Positions 8,422-16,964 of a stretch of DNA of 39,360 bases are shown one piece after another. The DNA lies in assembly GCA_021157965.1 (NCBI GenBank), contig JAGGVO010000049.1:1-39360 (forward strand). The letters are read 5' to 3'. How positions within the stretch are numbered: position 1 is the stretch's first letter; every line of letters starts with the position of its first letter. The stretch is from Candidatus Neomarinimicrobiota bacterium. Lineage in GTDB: Bacteria; Fidelibacterota; Fidelibacteria; Fidelibacterales; Fidelibacteraceae. The notes beneath the pieces were generated by a model that saw only the letters and a list, made by a program, of their open reading frames with translations, did no database searches and was not told the DNA's origin. Position numbers and translations under genes: made by a program.

Positions 8422-8802
8422 ATGACTGAATCCCATCCCAAAACAGCACCGCTTGTATCACGCCTGAAAGAAAGGGTCGGACTTCAGGAAGAGCGTCTGA
8501 AAATGCTTTATTCACTGGGCGGAGAGGACATTCTGAAAAAGATCCTTCATACAGCGCTGGATAATATGATCCATCGGGGCGACGGCCTGGATAAATCCCT
8601 TGATGAGAAGGACTGGGATACGGTGCATAAGTTGGCTCATTCTATTAAATCTTCTGCAGGCAATATCGGAGCACTGGATGTGATGACATTAGCCCGAATT
8701 GTTGAAGAGACGGACCTCCCTGACCCAAAAAAGGTCCGTGAACTCCGGGATAAAATCCGTATCTTACACAAGCAAATCAAAAAGAGTATGGATATATCAT
8801 GA
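8422..8802 (+). CDS. Stand-alone histidine phosphotransfer (Hpt) protein
   Basis: 126 aa from the ATG at 8422. The Hpt motif HKLAHSIKSSAGNIGA is clear, with H73 as the phospho-accepting histidine in a four-helix bundle. Hpt proteins shuttle phosphate between receiver domains in multi-step relays. I chose ATG 8422 because GGGAAAG sits just upstream; an in-frame ATG at 8410 has no ribosome site. It is first in a run of overlapping signalling genes (4-bp overlap with the next), so it probably works with the receivers and kinase that follow. Confidence 0.88.
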   Translation: MTESHPKTAPLVSRLKERVGLQEERLKMLYSLGGEDILKKILHTALDNMIHRGDGLDKSLDEKDWDTVHKLAHSIKSSAGNIGALDVMTLARIVEETDLPDPKKVRELRDKIRILHKQIKKSMDIS

Positions 8803-9176
8803 ACCGGAAGAAAATTGTTTTGATTGAGGATAATGCCGACAATCGTCTGTTAACCCAGGCTATCCTGGAACCGGAGTTTCAGGTGGAATGTTTTGAGGAT
8901 GGAATGACGGCACTTGACAAGATTGAAATATCCGCACCGGATTTGATCCTGCTGGATATTTCCCTTCCCGGTATGGATGGGATAGAGGTATTAAAAAATA
9001 TCCGAAACATACAAAGCTTAAAAAATACCCCCGTCATTGCCCTGACAGCTCATGCTCTGCCCGGTGATAAGGAAAATTTTCTACGCCAGGGATTCAATGA
9101 TTACATTACCAAACCGATTATTGATGATAACATCCTGTTTGAAACTATCAACAAGTGGATTCCTCCAGGTGAATGA
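8799..9176 (+). CDS. Single-domain response regulator (CheY-like receiver)
   Basis: 125 aa, one receiver domain with no output domain. The acidic pair is in IEDN near residue 9, phospho-acceptor D53 lies in LILLDISLPGMDG, the conserved threonine in ALTAHAL, and the lysine in ITKPI. It resembles the receivers that follow hybrid kinases and pass phosphate to an Hpt. It overlaps both neighbours by 4 bp (ATGA), so translation is probably coupled. Confidence 0.93.
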   Translation: MNRKKIVLIEDNADNRLLTQAILEPEFQVECFEDGMTALDKIEISAPDLILLDISLPGMDGIEVLKNIRNIQSLKNTPVIALTAHALPGDKENFLRQGFNDYITKPIIDDNILFETINKWIPPGE

Positions 9177-11269
9177 ACAATCCAGGGTCACATAGAGGGA
9201 TTTTTTTCAGATACTTGATCCCCATTTTGGTCTTTATTCTGATTTTTTTCCTCCTGGAAAGCCTATTTTGGTTTTTTTCCCGTGTTATGGATCTGGATGA
9301 TATTTTCTGGAGCCGTGCCCTTTACCTGCAAAAATCCGTCCTTGTGCTAAATTTATTTGTAGCACTCATTTTTTCATTTATTACCGGATTCATCATCTAC
9401 CGGATTCAGGTTTTAAAATACAAACTTTCCGAAGCCGGACATGAGCAGGAAGGACTCTTTGATAAAATCCCATTTCAGGTTATGGTTAAAGATGACAAAG
9501 GGATCATTGTACGGGTCAATCAGGCTGTTTTGGATTTTTACGGACTGGATCCGCAGGATATCCTTGGTAAAAAAGAAGAGGAGGCTTTTCCAGGTCTTAA
9601 AGCCTGGTATTTTGAAAATAACGAGTATGTGTATCACAAACAGATCGCAAAGCGTGGCATCCTGGAAACCCGGATTATCCCGGATGGCCATGAGAAAATC
9701 GTCAAGACGGACCGCATCCCCTGTTTTAATAAAAAAGGTGATTTTCAGGGAGTGATGGTGTTTGGTGAAGATGTGACATCGGATGTGGAAACGGCGCATC
9801 AGATCCGGGAAACCAGTTCCCGCCTGGAAAAAATCATCGAAAGCCTGCAGGAAGGGGTGATCCTGAGTACACCGGAGGGACACTTTGAAATCTACAATTC
9901 CCAGATGCGGGATATTACAGGTTATACCCGGGAACAGGCAAACCGGACCCGGAATTTCATCAATTTGCTCTATCCCGATCCCAACCAGCGTCAGATTGTT
10001 ATCGATGCCATAGAGAATATGAAAAAAACGGGCCGCTCCCATGAAACCATTACGGAAATTGTCACCCGGGACCGCCAGCATAAACTTATCCTGGTTTCGT
10101 CGGTGCTGGTGACCTTTAATGATAAAATCCGTTTTTTAAGCACTTACCGGGATGTGACCGATGTTTTTCATACCCAGGAACAGGTCAACCTGTTCAGCCG
10201 GGCCGTGGAACAGGGTGCCAGCTCGGTGTTGATTGCAGACAGAAATGGGTATATCCAGTATTCAAACTCCAAATTCAGTGAAATCTCGGGATTTGACAGG
10301 GATGATATTGTAGGACAGAGTATCGGTTTTCATTTTATCCGGTCTTCTCCAAATGGCATGTATGATGATATGGTGCAACACATGAACGATGGAGAGGAAT
10401 GGCAGGGAGAATTTAAATGTCAGAGAAAAAACGGGGATGTGTACTGGAATGATATCAATATATCCCCCATCGTTGATTCATCCGGTGAAATCACCCATTT
10501 CATCATCATTGAAAATGATATCACCGAACGGCGGCGGATGATTGAAATGTTGAAAAATGCCCGGGATATTTCTGAATCGGCAAATCGTGCGAAAACCGAA
10601 TTTCTGGCCAATATGAGTCATGAACTCCGGACGCCTCTCAATTCTATCATCGGCTTCACGAATATCCTCCTGAAAAATGAAAAAAAGCATTTTGACGAAC
10701 GGGATGTGATGTTTTTGGATCGCATTCGTCAAAACGGCATTCAACTGCTCAATATCCTCTCGGATATTCTGCAAATCAGTATGGTGGAATCAGGGAAAAT
10801 CACGACCCGGTTTGTGCAGACAGATTTGCAGGAGTTATTCAAAGAGATTCTAAGCACTTATGGTGAAAATGCCCGTAAAAAGGGGCTGGATTTCAATGTT
10901 TTCATGCCTGAGCAAATTCAGCCATTTAAGTCCGATCCGGAAAAGCTCAAATCCATCGTGGACAATTTGTTATCCAATGCCGTGAAATTCACGGAAAAGG
11001 GGAGTGTTTCCATCACCATTAATGTAAATCCGAATACAGGTGAACCGGCTGAACTCATCATCGCCGATACGGGTCCCGGCATTCCCCAGGAAAGGCATGA
11101 ATCTATTTTTAAGGCCTTTGAACAGGTGGATTATTCCAAATCCCGGAAATACGGAGGGACGGGACTTGGTCTTGCCCTTGCCAATTCTTATGCCGAACTG
11201 ATGAACTACCGGTTGCTGATGGACAGCCGGGTTGATGAAGGGACCGCCTTTACGATCCGCTTTTATTAA
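9173..11269 (+). CDS. Membrane sensor histidine kinase with PAS domains
   Basis: 698 aa. Two transmembrane helices are seen (about residues 14-36 and 50-73) with almost no periplasmic loop, so sensing is probably in the membrane or cytoplasm. Three PAS-type domains follow (about 95-205, 217-330 and 338-455; the last has the GDVYWNDINISPI core and the ITERR linker). HisKA has H483 in NMSHELRTP. The HATPase domain has the N-box around DNLLSNAVKF, the G1 box DTGPGIP and the G2 box GGTGLGLALA. It has no receiver of its own, so its phosphate must go to a partner such as the product of the preceding or following genes. Confidence 0.93.
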   Translation: MNNPGSHRGIFFRYLIPILVFILIFFLLESLFWFFSRVMDLDDIFWSRALYLQKSVLVLNLFVALIFSFITGFIIYRIQVLKYKLSEAGHEQEGLFDKIPFQVMVKDDKGIIVRVNQAVLDFYGLDPQDILGKKEEEAFPGLKAWYFENNEYVYHKQIAKRGILETRIIPDGHEKIVKTDRIPCFNKKGDFQGVMVFGEDVTSDVETAHQIRETSSRLEKIIESLQEGVILSTPEGHFEIYNSQMRDITGYTREQANRTRNFINLLYPDPNQRQIVIDAIENMKKTGRSHETITEIVTRDRQHKLILVSSVLVTFNDKIRFLSTYRDVTDVFHTQEQVNLFSRAVEQGASSVLIADRNGYIQYSNSKFSEISGFDRDDIVGQSIGFHFIRSSPNGMYDDMVQHMNDGEEWQGEFKCQRKNGDVYWNDINISPIVDSSGEITHFIIIENDITERRRMIEMLKNARDISESANRAKTEFLANMSHELRTPLNSIIGFTNILLKNEKKHFDERDVMFLDRIRQNGIQLLNILSDILQISMVESGKITTRFVQTDLQELFKEILSTYGENARKKGLDFNVFMPEQIQPFKSDPEKLKSIVDNLLSNAVKFTEKGSVSITINVNPNTGEPAELIIADTGPGIPQERHESIFKAFEQVDYSKSRKYGGTGLGLALANSYAELMNYRLLMDSRVDEGTAFTIRFY

Positions 11270-11280
11270 TTAGGGTTTAT

Positions 11281-12798
11281 ATGGAAAATTTGAAAAAAAT
11301 ATACATCCGTAACCTGCCTTCCCGGATTGATTCTTTGAAAACACAGGTGAATGGCTTGGAAAAAGGCAGCGAAGGAGCTGGCGAATCCATCCGCAGACTG
11401 GCCCATTCCCTTTACGGTTCCGGAGCAACATACGGATTCCCCCGGGTTTCCGAAGTTGCCCGGAATGTAGAAGTGTGTCCGGATGGGGAACTTCTAAAAA
11501 AAAGCCGTGAACTGATTCATGTCCTGGAAGATTTGGTGCTTGACTACGAAAAAACACCTCAGACACTCCTGATTATTGATGATGACCCCGATATCGTGTT
11601 GATTCTTAAAATGACCCTGGCAAGGATATTTGATAAAATTGACGAGGCGGAAACCTTTGAAAAGGCCCAATTGCTTTTGCAGCAGCAGGATTATTCCCTG
11701 ATTCTTCTGGATCTGGTTTTGCCGGACAGGGATGGACGGGAAATTCTGGTGAATATGAGGAAAAGTCCGTACATGAAAAGGGTCCCGATTCTGGTGATGT
11801 CTGCCCTGACGGATTTCAAGCATAAACAGGAATGCTATGCCCTGGGTGCCGATGGATTTATTCAAAAACCTTTTATGCCGGAAGATGTGATACTGACGGT
11901 TCAGACAATCCTCAATCAGTATGAATCATCCAGTGATGCACCCCTTTCGGACAAGACAAAAGCCCTCCATGAAAGGGAGTTGCAGTCCTTTTACCAGAAA
12001 ACACATGCCCTTATGCAAATGACCCGGAGCCATGCCACGCTGGTAAAAATTGCCATAGATGATCTTCAGACATATCGGCTCCATTTCGGCCGGGACATAG
12101 AAGAAAAAATTGTAACCAAAGCCCGGGATATTATCAATGATCATCTGAGAGATTCGGATTATCTTTTCCGGCATGGTGACGGCTCTTTTTCTATAATCCT
12201 CCCGAATACGAGCCTGGACGATGCATCCCTGATTGTAGAACGGATGCTCTTTTATATACGGGAAATCGGGAAAAAAGATATCCAGTTTTTCATGTCCGCC
12301 GGTCTTGTCGATCTTGGGGATGTAAAAAGTTATGAAGAAGCCACAACGACCGTGAATGCCCTTTTGGCCCGGGCGCAAAATGAAGGAGGGAACCGAATGG
12401 TTCTCCAATTCAAATCCGAATCCCTCAAAAATAAAATCATGCTGGCTGAAGATGACCGATTGATGGCAAACATCATTATTCACAATCTGAAAAAAGCCGG
12501 ACTTGAGGTGGATTATTTCAGTGATGGTGCCCTGGCGCTGGAAGGGGCAGAAAACCATGATTACGCATTAATTATCACAGATATCAAAATGCCGGTTATA
12601 GACGGATTCGAATTATTGCGTCGTGTCAGAATGCTGCCCGGGAAAACCCATACGCCGGTACTGATTTTGACATCCATGGGGAACGAAGATGATATTGTGC
12701 GTGCTTTTGATTTGGGAGCCGATGATTATCTTCTGAAGCCTTTTTCACCTAAAGAATTGATTGCCCGGGTTAACCGGATGCTTCGTGGGCTCTTATGA
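11281..12798 (+). CDS. Hpt-REC-degenerate GGDEF-REC signalling hub
   Basis: 505 aa with four modules. (1) Hpt, residues 1-90, with H42 in RLAHSLYGSGATYGFP. (2) Receiver, about 96-215, D144 in LLDLVLPDRDG. (3) GGDEF-fold domain, about 235-385, in which the signature is GDGSF at 299-303 in place of GGDEF; the RxxD motif RDSD (290-293) sits just upstream where the c-di-GMP inhibitory site lies in active cyclases. (4) Receiver, about 390-505, D434 in ITDIKMPVIDG. The broken active site argues against c-di-GMP synthesis; binding through the RxxD is possible but unproven. It lies 11 bp after the kinase and overlaps the next receiver gene by 4 bp. Confidence 0.88.
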   Translation: MENLKKIYIRNLPSRIDSLKTQVNGLEKGSEGAGESIRRLAHSLYGSGATYGFPRVSEVARNVEVCPDGELLKKSRELIHVLEDLVLDYEKTPQTLLIIDDDPDIVLILKMTLARIFDKIDEAETFEKAQLLLQQQDYSLILLDLVLPDRDGREILVNMRKSPYMKRVPILVMSALTDFKHKQECYALGADGFIQKPFMPEDVILTVQTILNQYESSSDAPLSDKTKALHERELQSFYQKTHALMQMTRSHATLVKIAIDDLQTYRLHFGRDIEEKIVTKARDIINDHLRDSDYLFRHGDGSFSIILPNTSLDDASLIVERMLFYIREIGKKDIQFFMSAGLVDLGDVKSYEEATTTVNALLARAQNEGGNRMVLQFKSESLKNKIMLAEDDRLMANIIIHNLKKAGLEVDYFSDGALALEGAENHDYALIITDIKMPVIDGFELLRRVRMLPGKTHTPVLILTSMGNEDDIVRAFDLGADDYLLKPFSPKELIARVNRMLRGLL

Positions 12799-13139
12799 GA
12801 ATTTTTGTCTGTGAGGATGATCCGGATATGCAGTTTCTTCTCTCATATATCCTGAAGAAAGCAGGCCATTTGCCCGTCATTATCCCCGACAAAAAAAGCC
12901 TTTTTAACCGGTCTTCACCGGAAACAGACCTGATACTCATGGATCTCCGGTTCGGGGATGATTATGGCCTTGATGTCCTCAAGTCCTGGACGTATGAATG
13001 TCCGGTTATTTTGATAACAGGAGTGCAAAATCCCGATCTTCAAGGACAGGGAAACGCATTAGGAATCATTGATATCATCAGGAAGCCTTTTAATCCTGTT
13101 GAATTAATCACTTATTTTAAATCCTTGAGCCTGAAATGA
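12795..13139 (+). CDS. Single-domain response regulator (divergent receiver)
   Basis: 114 aa. The receiver fold has the acidic pocket CEDDPD, phospho-acceptor D50 in LILMDLRFGDDYG, T in LITGV and K in IRKPF. The loop after D50 departs from the usual LPxxDG, so it is a divergent receiver. It overlaps the hub gene by 4 bp and ends 1 bp before the HEAT-protein gene, bridging the signalling and biosynthesis halves of the operon. It may deliver the output to the HEAT or glycosyltransferase proteins (inference). Confidence 0.88.
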   Translation: MRIFVCEDDPDMQFLLSYILKKAGHLPVIIPDKKSLFNRSSPETDLILMDLRFGDDYGLDVLKSWTYECPVILITGVQNPDLQGQGNALGIIDIIRKPFNPVELITYFKSLSLK

Positions 13140-13140
13140 T

Positions 13141-14214
13141 ATGATTCGATATTACTGGCACATATTCATAACCATGTCCCGTCAGGACCAGATTCTGTTT
13201 GTCCTGACTCTTTCCATTCTGTTGCTTCTCATTTTCGTCATTTTTCTGGCTTTTTCCACTTTTTATCTTCGGGCGAAGAACAATCGGAAATCCAGAAAAT
13301 ATTACCGGCTTGAGCGTATTTGGGAACCTCTTTTATTGGAGATTCTCAGTGAAGAGAGGGCCCCTGAATCGATTAAGTCTTATGTGCATCCGGATGATAT
13401 CTGGCAATTTCTGACATATCTGAGCCGTTATATTGCCCGGGTGGATGGTGAAGCCAGACAACGGCTTATTGAAGCCGGGCAGCCTTATGTGAAGAGAATT
13501 TTAAACAAACTGCATAGCTGGAGAGTTGAAAAAAGGGCGGAAGTCATCAGTTTGCTTCAGCGTATGGACCCGGATCAGTACGATCCGGCATTTAAAAAAG
13601 CGTTGAAAGACAGATCTTTTTTAGTCAACATGGTCGCTGCCCGTGCTCTGGCCCGAAAGGGACAAGTAGAGAACGGCGAGGCTATTTTAAAGCATTTGAA
13701 TCGCTTTGAGATATGGTCTGTGAATTTACTTTCTTCGTTCATTGCACAGGTGGGGAACGGACTTAGTCCGGCCTTGCGGGCGCTGATGACAGACCGGAAC
13801 AAACCTGCCTGGCAAAGAACCGTGGCAATTGAAACGCTTCACAAACTGTACGATTTTAAGGCAGGGGATTATGCCAATGTGATTTGTACTCCTGACGAAA
13901 ACAGGGAAGTTGTAGCAGCGTATTTGAGATTGTTACGGGTCATCGGTGAGGAAAAACACATCCCCTATATAAAACAGGTCTGTGAACGGAATGATCCCGT
14001 CTTATTGGCCAATGGCATCCGGATTCTGGTCAACCTGGAAAAAGAAAAATTCCCGACCTGCCTTTATAAAGCCATGGACCACCCTTCCATCTGGGTTGTA
14101 ATCAATGCAGCCTGGGGATTGAAAGAATCAGGCAAACTGGATGTCCTCAGGCATTATGCCTATTCAGACCACCCACGGGCTGAACTGGCCAGACAGGTTT
14201 TGATGGAGGCCTAA
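13141..14214 (+). CDS. Membrane-anchored HEAT-repeat protein
   Basis: 357 aa. One transmembrane helix (about residues 18-44) is followed by a soluble, all-helical domain. Repeated helix pairs such as RSFLVNMVAARALARKG and HPSIWVVINAAWGLKESG have the HEAT/PBS-lyase-like spacing, giving roughly five or six repeats. Such solenoids are protein-binding scaffolds. Its position between the receivers and the glycosyltransferase, with 1-bp and 0-bp gaps, suggests it connects signalling to the synthase at the inner membrane. The orientation of the soluble domain is not certain. Confidence 0.75.
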   Translation: MIRYYWHIFITMSRQDQILFVLTLSILLLLIFVIFLAFSTFYLRAKNNRKSRKYYRLERIWEPLLLEILSEERAPESIKSYVHPDDIWQFLTYLSRYIARVDGEARQRLIEAGQPYVKRILNKLHSWRVEKRAEVISLLQRMDPDQYDPAFKKALKDRSFLVNMVAARALARKGQVENGEAILKHLNRFEIWSVNLLSSFIAQVGNGLSPALRALMTDRNKPAWQRTVAIETLHKLYDFKAGDYANVICTPDENREVVAAYLRLLRVIGEEKHIPYIKQVCERNDPVLLANGIRILVNLEKEKFPTCLYKAMDHPSIWVVINAAWGLKESGKLDVLRHYAYSDHPRAELARQVLMEA

Positions 14215-15648
14215 ATGATTGATATACCCCGTCTGTTTCTGGATTTTTTCAACCATGTGGTTCTTGCTTACTTTTTTATTTTGAATACGGTATATCTTAT
14301 TTTAAACAGTATTTCTTTTATATCCCTTCGCAGATATGCCCGGAGTATGCGGGTTTTACAGGTGGATGAATTGATCAACATTGCCGGGGCTCTGCCTATT
14401 ACCCTTATTGCTCCGGCATATAATGAAGGTTCAACCATTGTTGAATCCACACGATCCCTGCTGGCTCTGAAATATCCGGACTTTGAAATTATTACTGTTA
14501 ATGACGGGTCTAAGGATGATACCTTAAAACATGTCATCGAGAATTTCGACATGATCCAGGTTTCCAGAGCTCCTATTGCTTCCCTGAAAACCGCCGAAGT
14601 CAAAGCGGTTTACAGAAGCCGGAAACATTATAATCTTTGGCTGATTGACAAGGAAAACGGCGGGAAGGCCGATGCCCTCAATTGTGGCTTGAATTATGCC
14701 AGAACACCCCTCTTTTGTGCTATAGATTCGGACAGTCTGCTTGAACGGGATTCCCTGACACGTATCGTACGGCCCTTTTTGGAAAATAAAGAAACCATTG
14801 CTGCCGGAGGAATTATCCGGATTGCCAATGGCTGTGATGTACGGGGAGGCGAAGTAAAAAATATCAAACTCCCGAAAAATCAACTGGCTCGTTTTCAGGT
14901 GATGGAATATTTAAGAGCTTTTCTGGCGGGACGCATGGGGTGGGATACTATTAAACTAACTTTTATTATATCCGGTGCCTTCGGGATTTTCAAACGGGGC
15001 ATTGCCATTGCTGCCGGGGGATATCACACTCAAACTGTCGGTGAAGATATGGAACTGGTAGTTCGTCTTCATCGCTATTGTATTGAAAATAGCATTCCCT
15101 ATCACATTACCTTTATTCCCGATCCTGTCGCCTGGACCGAGTGTCCTGAATCTATGAAAATATTGGGACGGCAGAGAGATCGCTGGCAACGGGGATTGAT
15201 AGAAGTCCTGTTCCGCCACAAAAAAATGTTGATGAATCCCCGATACGGCCGGATCGGAATGCTGGCTTATCCCTATTTCTTTTTTCTGGAAATGTGCGGT
15301 CCCCTGGTTGAAGTCCCGGGGTATCTCCTCTTCCTCATCTCATGGGCAACGGGAAATTTGTCCACCATGTATGTCTCCGCTTTTTTCATTCTGGCCTTTA
15401 TTTTTGGAGTAAATCTGAGCATTTTTGCCGTGGGACTCGAAGAGCTTACATTCAAACGCTACGGGCGATTCAGGGATCTGCTGAATTTGTTTTGGCTGGC
15501 TGTTATTGAGAATTTTGGATATCGCCAGCTTACCACCTATTGGCGTGCCCGGGGAACCTGGTCTTTTTTCCGTAAAGTCAAATCGTGGGGAGCCATGGAA
15601 CGAAAAGGATTCCAAACCATCGAAGCAGACAGGAATAAAAAGTCATGA
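14215..15648 (+). CDS. Processive family 2 glycosyltransferase (polysaccharide synthase)
   Basis: 477 aa. An N-terminal membrane helix is followed by a GT2 domain with the motifs of processive beta-glycan synthases: D97 in VNDGSKDD, D171-S-D173, E277-D278 in VGEDMEL and Q320-x-x-R323-W324 (QRDRW). C-terminal transmembrane segments lie at about 345-378 and 385-410. It resembles PgaC/IcaA and BcsA-type enzymes that polymerise a UDP-sugar and extrude the chain through the inner membrane. Which sugar is used cannot be told. A GGAGG site lies 5 bp before the ATG, which directly follows the HEAT gene stop. It overlaps the YaiO gene by 4 bp. Confidence 0.92.
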   Translation: MIDIPRLFLDFFNHVVLAYFFILNTVYLILNSISFISLRRYARSMRVLQVDELINIAGALPITLIAPAYNEGSTIVESTRSLLALKYPDFEIITVNDGSKDDTLKHVIENFDMIQVSRAPIASLKTAEVKAVYRSRKHYNLWLIDKENGGKADALNCGLNYARTPLFCAIDSDSLLERDSLTRIVRPFLENKETIAAGGIIRIANGCDVRGGEVKNIKLPKNQLARFQVMEYLRAFLAGRMGWDTIKLTFIISGAFGIFKRGIAIAAGGYHTQTVGEDMELVVRLHRYCIENSIPYHITFIPDPVAWTECPESMKILGRQRDRWQRGLIEVLFRHKKMLMNPRYGRIGMLAYPYFFFLEMCGPLVEVPGYLLFLISWATGNLSTMYVSAFFILAFIFGVNLSIFAVGLEELTFKRYGRFRDLLNLFWLAVIENFGYRQLTTYWRARGTWSFFRKVKSWGAMERKGFQTIEADRNKKS

Positions 15649-16964
15649 AAAATCATCTTATGTATAAATTGAACTCACTACTTATCACTTTCCCGAAATC
15701 CATTCCCAATGATCTTAAACCCTCAATCTCAACCTTAACCTTAACCTTAACCTTATTCTTAATCCCAACCTTTTCCCTCGCCCAGGATTTTCCTCCCGAA
15801 AGTCGTGAATTAAAGGGATTGGTTTATCAGGAGCTTTTTAGCAATGCCCGGGAAGCCATCCGGAATGACAGTCTGCCACAAGCGGAAAAGATTCTCAATT
15901 TTCTTCTGGAAAATTTCCCCGGAGATGCAGATGGCCAACTTATGCGGGGACGGGTTTTGGCGTGGCAGGGGAAATACATAGATGCCGAGAAGGATCTTCT
16001 GGAGGTGACCCGGAATACACCGGAATATACAGATGCCTGGTATGCCCTAACGGATCTCTATTTTTGGACGGACAGGCTGGATAAAGCTAAAAAAAGTTGC
16101 GAAATGTGCCTGAAACAAGAACCGGATACACCGGGATTTTATATCAAATATGCACGGATTTTAATCGGACTTCGGCTGTATCCCAAAGCAAGACAGGCTT
16201 TGTTAAAAGGACTGGAACTGGGAGCTGATCCCCTGGATGTAAATCCGTTCCTGGATGAAATCAACCGGATTCAGAATCCGTTGACCTGGGAAGGCGGTGT
16301 TGCCCTGGACTACCAAACATTCTCAACTGAAAAATCAGACTGGTTTGGAATGATTCAGAATGTTAAACGGGATTTTAAAAATCAAACACTGATGGTTGAA
16401 GCCGGACAATATTGGCGCTATGACAGGACAGATCAGCAGCTAAGTGGCGAAATCTATGCAGATGTCTGGCAGAATGCTTTCTGGAACGTCCGGTTTTCTG
16501 CTGCTTTTCAACAAGTTTTCCTTCCGGATTTCGATATCTACAGTGAACTGTACCAGGGATTTGCCGGGAAATGGGAGGGTGCTGTAGCATACAGGATGAT
16601 GAATTTTCCAGATGATGATATTCATATTCCTGCTCTGGCTGTGGCACTTTATCAGGGATCTTATTATTTTAGATATAAATTTAACTATATTATTGATAAT
16701 CCCAACAACAAAGTATTTCACTATTTTTCAGCCCGGTATTACTATGGGAGTGTCGATGATTATGTTGAATTCTCCTATGGATATGGACGGGATCTGGATC
16801 AGATATCTCAGGAAATTCCGGTAGACGATTCTCATGTTTTAACGTTGAAAGGCCAACATTTGCTTCATCGCCAATGGATTTTCCAATGGATGATCAACCA
16901 CCAGTATAATCCCAACGAAGAAAATCAGAGAGGAGGACGGATTGGACTCTTCTTTAGGTGGTAA
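15645..16964 (+). CDS. TPR plus YaiO-type outer-membrane beta-barrel protein
   Basis: 439 aa. A signal peptide (through about residue 46, FSLA-QDF) carries an unusual TLTLTLTL run. Residues 50-205 are TPR-like helical repeats (for example QLMRGRVLAWQGKYIDAEKDL). From about residue 214 to the end is a tyrosine- and tryptophan-rich alternating beta pattern ending in an aromatic residue (FFRW), as in outer-membrane barrels of the YaiO family. In E. coli, yaiO lies beside the GT2 gene yaiP, and here it directly follows a GT2 gene, so an export-pore role for the polysaccharide is likely. It overlaps the GT2 gene by 4 bp and the next gene by 23 bp. Confidence 0.85.
   Translation: MKNHLMYKLNSLLITFPKSIPNDLKPSISTLTLTLTLFLIPTFSLAQDFPPESRELKGLVYQELFSNAREAIRNDSLPQAEKILNFLLENFPGDADGQLMRGRVLAWQGKYIDAEKDLLEVTRNTPEYTDAWYALTDLYFWTDRLDKAKKSCEMCLKQEPDTPGFYIKYARILIGLRLYPKARQALLKGLELGADPLDVNPFLDEINRIQNPLTWEGGVALDYQTFSTEKSDWFGMIQNVKRDFKNQTLMVEAGQYWRYDRTDQQLSGEIYADVWQNAFWNVRFSAAFQQVFLPDFDIYSELYQGFAGKWEGAVAYRMMNFPDDDIHIPALAVALYQGSYYFRYKFNYIIDNPNNKVFHYFSARYYYGSVDDYVEFSYGYGRDLDQISQEIPVDDSHVLTLKGQHLLHRQWIFQWMINHQYNPNEENQRGGRIGLFFRW
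15731..15754 (+). repeat. Hexanucleotide tandem repeat (AACCTT)4 inside the YaiO signal peptide
   Basis: Four perfect AACCTT units, encoding alternating Thr-Leu in the hydrophobic core of the signal peptide. Because the unit is 6 bp, gain or loss of copies would keep the frame and only lengthen or shorten the core. It may be related to the low-complexity sequences found elsewhere in the window. Confidence 0.85.

Noticed and set aside
8130-8429. 99-codon frame in the divergent spacer
   Set aside because: AT-driven composition, Phe/Ile/Asn/Tyr-rich, no ribosome site, overlaps both flanking starts.
9413-10081. 222-codon antisense frame under the PAS region of the kinase
   Set aside because: The sense strand encodes clear PAS domains; the antisense product has no domain signature.
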